Below are positions 59,664 through 64,000 of a DNA stretch of 64,000 nt, piece after piece. The notes beneath the pieces are model-generated. The model was not told the DNA's origin. It saw nothing but the letters and a program-made list of their open reading frames with translations, and made no database searches. A program made the position numbers and the translations under genes. Each line of letters opens with the position of its first letter. Position 1 is the first letter of the stretch. Source of the stretch: Hofstenia miamia (taxonomy: Eukaryota; Xenacoelomorpha; Acoela); assembly GCA_004352715.1 (NCBI GenBank), contig SCFE01000041.1:990859-1054858 (forward strand). The letters run 5' to 3'.

Positions 59664-59924
59664 TCACACAGAAGGTGTGTCCAAAATATGCCTACTGTAA
59701 TTTTTTTCATTTTCAGAAAACACCACTTTTCTAACAGAGATGAGAGCCATGAACCCAAAGAAAATGGACGTGACAATGTAGACAACAACAGATTTGAAGA
59801 AATATATGAGTAAGGAATTGAGTGCAGTGATGAAGAATTCGGAGAGAAAGTACATAGACCCTAGTATTGCAATATCTCCTCCAATGCCTTGCGTACGTCG
59901 TCCATTGGCATCGTGGAAGTATTT
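59664..59924 (-). CDS. Last exon of an SLC45-family transporter
   Basis: 86 codons and a stop. Acceptor TTTAG|AAATAC at 59924, phase 0. It encodes the C-terminal end typical of SLC45 proton-coupled sugar transporters. There is a loop with RRTQGIGGDIAILGSMYFLS, which matches the conserved RG-x-G-x-D-x-A-x-L stretch before TM11. Two hydrophobic segments follow (about residues 24-41 and 46-63), and then a short cytoplasmic tail. The family are 12-TM major-facilitator proteins of plasma or organelle membranes. It joins the exon ending at 60571 in phase 0. Paralogue within SLC45 not determined. Confidence 0.7.
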   Translation of the reverse strand, partial: KYFHDANGRRTQGIGGDIAILGSMYFLSEFFITALNSLLIYFFKSVVVYIVTSIFFGFMALISVRKVVFSENEKNYSRHILDTPSV

Positions 59925-60141
59925 CTAAACATAGAAAGTTACTCTAAACGAAAAGGCTTAAAACGGCAAGAAGAATAATATAATGTTGGAATGAGGCTTT
60001 TGGTTGACTCGCTCTAAATTCGCAATTTCAAAATAAACACATAAAATCATTTTCTGAATTTTGCATAGATTAGACAGCCCATTGCTCTTCAGGTTGTCAT
60101 CGGTAGATTTGTAGATCCAGTTTATATATATATATATATAG

Positions 60142-60174
<33 letters not shown>

Positions 60175-60570
60175 CAGATTGCAAACATATTTTTGCAGCA
60201 TTCATGTCTTCAATCATTTTCCTAAAATATTTTCATAATTAATCACAAGGATAAATTCTTCTGGAAATTACTGAGTAAAGAACATACTTCAGAAGCAATT
60301 TGAATAAAAACACAACAAATAATATAGGTTCGGCCTCTTAGAAGTCTTGGAATGGGAAGTGCAAATCTGCATTGATTTGCTGTGTACCTAATTAACGCTA
60401 TTGACTGCGAAGTCTAAGCCTAGGTGCTAAAACATGTATACGTTTCAGAATTTTCAAGTGAAATACGTTCGGATGGAGTTCGGTATTTAGTGGTGAAGAT
60501 AAATAAATATTAAAAAATCTCCTGATAGACGTTATCGTGGAGTGTTTTAATCTAAGTTCATGGAGCTTAC
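59925..60570 (-). other. Intron of the SLC45-type gene
   Basis: 646 bp, donor AAA|GTAAGC and acceptor TTTAG|AAA. Includes a (TA)n tract at 60122-60173. Confidence 0.65.
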
Positions 60571-60736
60571 TTTTGGATTTTCGTGATAGAGTGATAGAAC
60601 TGTGTATGGAATAGAAAGCAATGATGACACAAGTAAACCGGGGAACACAGAAGCAAAAACCACTGTTGTCTTTGATGGAAAAATTATAAGAGCAGTCATT
60701 GAGACACAGAAGAAAAATAGAATGTTTGTGATGACA
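60571..60736 (-). CDS. Penultimate exon of an SLC45-family transporter, cut by a gap
   Basis: Open from the gap edge (60736) to the donor AAA|GTAAGC at 60571, phase 0. It encodes about 55 residues: a hydrophobic segment (VITNILFFFCVSMTALIIF), a short turn, then a second (VVFASVFPGLLVSSLLSIPY) and TVLSLYHENPK. The SIPY-x3-S-x-YH pattern after a transmembrane helix is like TM9-TM10 of SLC45 proteins. Upstream exons fall in the gap or were not recognised in 61250-63110. Confidence 0.65.
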
Positions 60737-61249
60737 NNNNNNNNNNNNNNNNNNNNNNNNNNNNNNNNNNNNNNNNNNNNNNNNNNNNNNNNNNNNNNNN
60801 NNNNNNNNNNNNNNNNNNNNNNNNNNNNNNNNNNNNNNNNNNNNNNNNNNNNNNNNNNNNNNNNNNNNNNNNNNNNNNNNNNNNNNNNNNNNNNNNNNNN
60901 NNNNNNNNNNNNNNNNNNNNNNNNNNNNNNNNNNNNNNNNNNNNNNNNNNNNNNNNNNNNNNNNNNNNNNNNNNNNNNNNNNNNNNNNNNNNNNNNNNNN
61001 NNNNNNNNNNNNNNNNNNNNNNNNNNNNNNNNNNNNNNNNNNNNNNNNNNNNNNNNNNNNNNNNNNNNNNNNNNNNNNNNNNNNNNNNNNNNNNNNNNNN
61101 NNNNNNNNNNNNNNNNNNNNNNNNNNNNNNNNNNNNNNNNNNNNNNNNNNNNNNNNNNNNNNNNNNNNNNNNNNNNNNNNNNNNNNNNNNNNNNNNNNNN
61201 NNNNNNNNNNNNNNNNNNNNNNNNNNNNNNNNNNNNNNNNNNNNNNNNN
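60737..61249. other. Assembly gap inside the SLC45-type gene
   Basis: Run of 513 N, ending in a (TA)n tract (61250-61280). Confidence 0.99.
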
Positions 61250-61280
<31 letters not shown>

Positions 61281-61283
<3 letters not shown>

Positions 61284-63110
61284 GAAATAACTATGTAAGT
61301 ATTGAGGAGAAATAAAATGTATAAAATAATTAGAGCAAAATGTTATTCATAATTGTTGTCTTCCAAGGAAAGGGAAAGTTTGTCAGCGCCTTCAGTTTCA
61401 AAGTGATCTTCGAAATCCTCTCAGTTTTCAATCTGATGGTAATAATGACAATTACATCTCTTGTCATTTGCCAGTAATAATAAATAAATACGTCGTCTTC
61501 TGCTTTCATTTAGGAAACAATATTTTTACCAACTTAGAATTCAATACTAGACCCGGAAATCAACACAACAGCCACAGGGTGAAATTGCATCTTCACCCTA
61601 CCCCACCTACTATACACGTACCACGGATATCCGCATGGAGCCTCATGGATCCCCACTCAAGAGCATTAAGCTTAATTATGATCAATTTTCATTTTCTTAA
61701 CGTACTTCAAAATGACGAAGGCGAAAATATGTATTTTCAGTTGACCTTTCCTGTGTAGAAATCTTGGTACTAGTGCAAAAAGTTATCGGTTATCAATACC
61801 GCGACCCAATTTTCACCTAATACAACCCCAACTTTGCCTAACAATTTCCAAATTTTGAATTATTGTAAATTAAAAAAAAAGACTCAATAAAGTTTGAGAA
61901 CGTGAATTATATCAACCATTACAATGATTAAAGCATAAAACTAAGTATTTTTTGAGAAATTTCAAACAGAAAATTTCAATCTTTACCAAGCAGCTTCTTC
62001 AAGAGTGAGAAACTTCTCTTGTACAAAGCATGTTATGGCCTTCCAAAATAGGATTTTACAAACGTTGTCGGACAAATGTCTTCTCTTATAAAGCTTAGGA
62101 TATCCAACATAAGACCTGAAGAGCACATCTGTCTTCTTTACAAATAAAATTCTGGATGTCATTGTATGCCTACATGACAGAATATTTTGTGGATTATTTA
62201 AGACTATGTGAAAGTGTTGTTTGTGCATGCTAAATTTGATTGGTCGAAATTTATTGTTGTTTGTCATGCGGAGGTTGACTTGTCTTTAAATGACTAATCA
62301 AAACATTGATTATTAATTTAAATATAACTTCTAAGAGAGACAAATTTTGACCTTATTAAAAAACACATCGATTTTGACTTTATTTTGGCCATATTGGCCG
62401 CATTGACTTTTGGGTTGCTCAGTTATCATCTTTGTCTAATATTACTATAAGTTTGTGAGCAGAGAAATGCAATTTTGTATAAATTGCGATTATTTTTTTG
62501 TTCGCGCAAGCTAGGAACACACGTCAGCCTCTTCTTGTCCAGTTCAACGACATGTTAAGCAATGATTCAATCATGTTTACTTACCACTACAATAGTAATT
62601 TCTCCAGAAAAAATTCTTTGATTTAATATAGGAAATTTGAAGAAAAGTACGTGAAGGAATGAGATATATTACAGTGTTGAATTCAAATTTGATGTAAATG
62701 CACATATATTTGGAATTCTGTACATTTATAATTGTTTTGGAGAAAGATTACAAAAGGAATATAAATTTTTTCAGCCATTTTGGTTGATCAGTTATGACAA
62801 TATATTTCTTTTGAGAAATTTTACTTTGTTCCTAAATATACTTTGAATGATCTTTGATTCCACAATTGACTGAAGTATAAAAAGCTTACAAATATTAAGC
62901 TTTTATTGAATAAAATCGTAGCAACATTATCATACATCATCATAAAAATTTATGCACAGTGCAAAGCATTTATACATGCGACATCAAGTACTCATCGGTT
63001 TACCATAATCCAAGTGTTGTCGGTTTACCTTATGATAAACCGGTAAACCTAATCAATTAGCCTAATAATTGTTCATATCATTCTTCCCATCTTTTTTTTC
63101 AATCCTGCAG
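61281..63110. other. No further gene recognised
   Basis: A minus-strand open frame (62267-61983) has a donor-like GCTTG|GTAAAG at its end but no transporter-like sequence. A hairpin-forming CGGTTTACC/GGTAAACC cluster lies at 62996-63050. Confidence 0.45.
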
Positions 63111-63111
63111 N

Positions 63112-64000
63112 TCAGCTCGTCAGCGGATCATATCGTTCTTAATTCGCGACTTGTTATGAGAAAAAATATAACTAACCGCCTGTTGGTCCGTCTGGACGAT
63201 TACTGGAAAAGTCAGGAGGTAATAACGCCATTTCCTAAATGATTCCACAATAGCCATTGCTTCTCGCTCAACAGTGGGCATTCGACGTTCAGTTACTGAT
63301 AATGTTCTAGAAAAGTAAGCGAGTTGCCTCCCATTTTGTTGCAAGGTTGCGCCTATCGCGGCACCAGATGCATCTGTTTCAACGCATACTGGTCCCAATT
63401 GATCATTTGGTGTAGCCAACACAGATTGGGAAATTTCTTTAGTCATGGCGTTTATTGCTTGTAATGCATCATTAGGTAACGGCAATCCTTTGTGTGCTGC
63501 TTCTAAAATGGGCCTAATTTTAATGGCATAATTCTTCACCCATTTCGAGTTGTAGGCCAGCAAGCCAACTAGTCTTTTTAACTGTGGTATTGTTTTTGGT
63601 ACAGGGAACTCAACTAAAGCCTTTATGCGATCGGGATCTGGTGAATAATTACCTTCTGTGATTACATGGCCAATATAATTAATTATAGAAACGGAAAATT
63701 CTGACTTCTCTAGATTGATCTCCAAATTGTATTTCTTTTGCAGCAGCAAGAAATGTACGTTGGCTAAAATCGTGCTCTTCTTGATCTCGACCACCAATAA
63801 TGACGTCATCCAAATATGGATGGGTGCGTTGAAGGCTGTCGGCTATGAAATTGTCTATGTCGCGTTGAAAAGCTGCAACAGCATTGGTTAACCCATATGG
63901 CAAACGCTTGAATTGTTATAAACGTCCTGCAGCTTCAAATGCGGTAAATGGGCGATCAGATTTTCTCAACGGCACTTGATGGTACGCTGATCTCATATCG
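63112..64000 (-). mobile_element. Ty3/gypsy-type retrotransposon pol fragment (RT and RNase H)
   Basis: Joined to the left by a single N (63111) and cut by the window end. On the minus strand the RT reads DMRSAYHQVPL near 63997, PYGLTNAVAAFQRDID (about 63901-63855) and YLDDVIIGG, the catalytic motif (about 63815). After a frameshift comes the frame 63809-63120, with NYIGHVITEGNYSPDPDRIK, KRLVGLLAYNSKWVKNY, and an RNase H start with the catalytic Asp in ETDASGAAIGATL, then QLAYFSRTLS and ERRMPTVEREAMAIVE. An in-frame stop near 63920 and the frameshift show it is defective. Protease, integrase and LTRs are outside or beyond the join. Confidence 0.85.

Noticed and set aside
61983-62267. Additional SLC45 exon
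   Set aside because: Same strand and a donor-like end, but the sequence lacks membrane segments or any SLC45 motif.
1-64000. tRNA, rRNA or other structured RNA genes
   Set aside because: No stretch was recognised with tRNA A/B boxes plus a cloverleaf, or with rRNA similarity; a covariance-model scan was not possible here.

Overview
The window looks like an AT-rich invertebrate animal genome scaffold. Coding exons have GT..AG introns, LDL-receptor class A and rhodopsin-like receptor modules are present, and the spaces between genes are packed with decayed LINEs and Tc1/mariner, hAT, pogo and piggyBac-like DNA transposons, MITEs and (TA)n microsatellites. The species cannot be named from what is visible. 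The assembly is rough: eight runs of N, plus seven single-N joins, several of which sit between duplicated contig ends.

Three host genes can be supported, all on the minus strand. (1) A receptor gene: a signal-peptide exon with LDLa modules (17525-18078), an LDLa/stalk exon (3181-3458) and a seven-transmembrane exon (1240-2355). The last two join in frame, so an LDLa ectodomain appears fused to a rhodopsin-like receptor. The link to the first exon, about 14 kb away across a transposon-filled intron, is inference. (2) A three-exon gene (22239-26434) for a predicted 841-residue scaffold protein with SAM, RA-like, coiled-coil and PDZ-like domains. (3) The 3' end of an SLC45-type sugar transporter gene (59664-60736), cut by a gap.

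Mobile DNA by region: a hAT-type element (389-1185); a CR1/Jockey-like LINE remnant (3975-5605); a hAT transposase fragment (6201-7037); a LINE 3' end (7590-9475) split by a palindromic MITE and ending in an (ATT)n tail; a GC-richer R4/Dong-like retrotransposon sitting between TAA-type microsatellites (9537-11537); RT and pogo remnants (11770-13431); a Tc1 element with IR/DR ends (30827-32232); a deleted mariner (33070-33798); a second palindromic MITE (33826-34494); a minus-strand LINE (39981-42073); a much duplicated plus-strand LINE (44590-52720); a piggyBac-like deletion derivative (52934-54372); a Tc1 remnant (55497-56036); LINE and hAT fragments (56473-58818); a MITE (58858-59288); and a Ty3/gypsy-type pol fragment (63112-64000).

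The biology most worth following is the LDLa-GPCR gene, the SAM-RA-PDZ gene, the nested insertions at 7.6-11.6 kb and the two palindrome-rich MITE families. The large duplications at 15.7-17.8 kb and 44.3-58.8 kb are most likely assembly or haplotype artefacts and should not be read as gene duplication.
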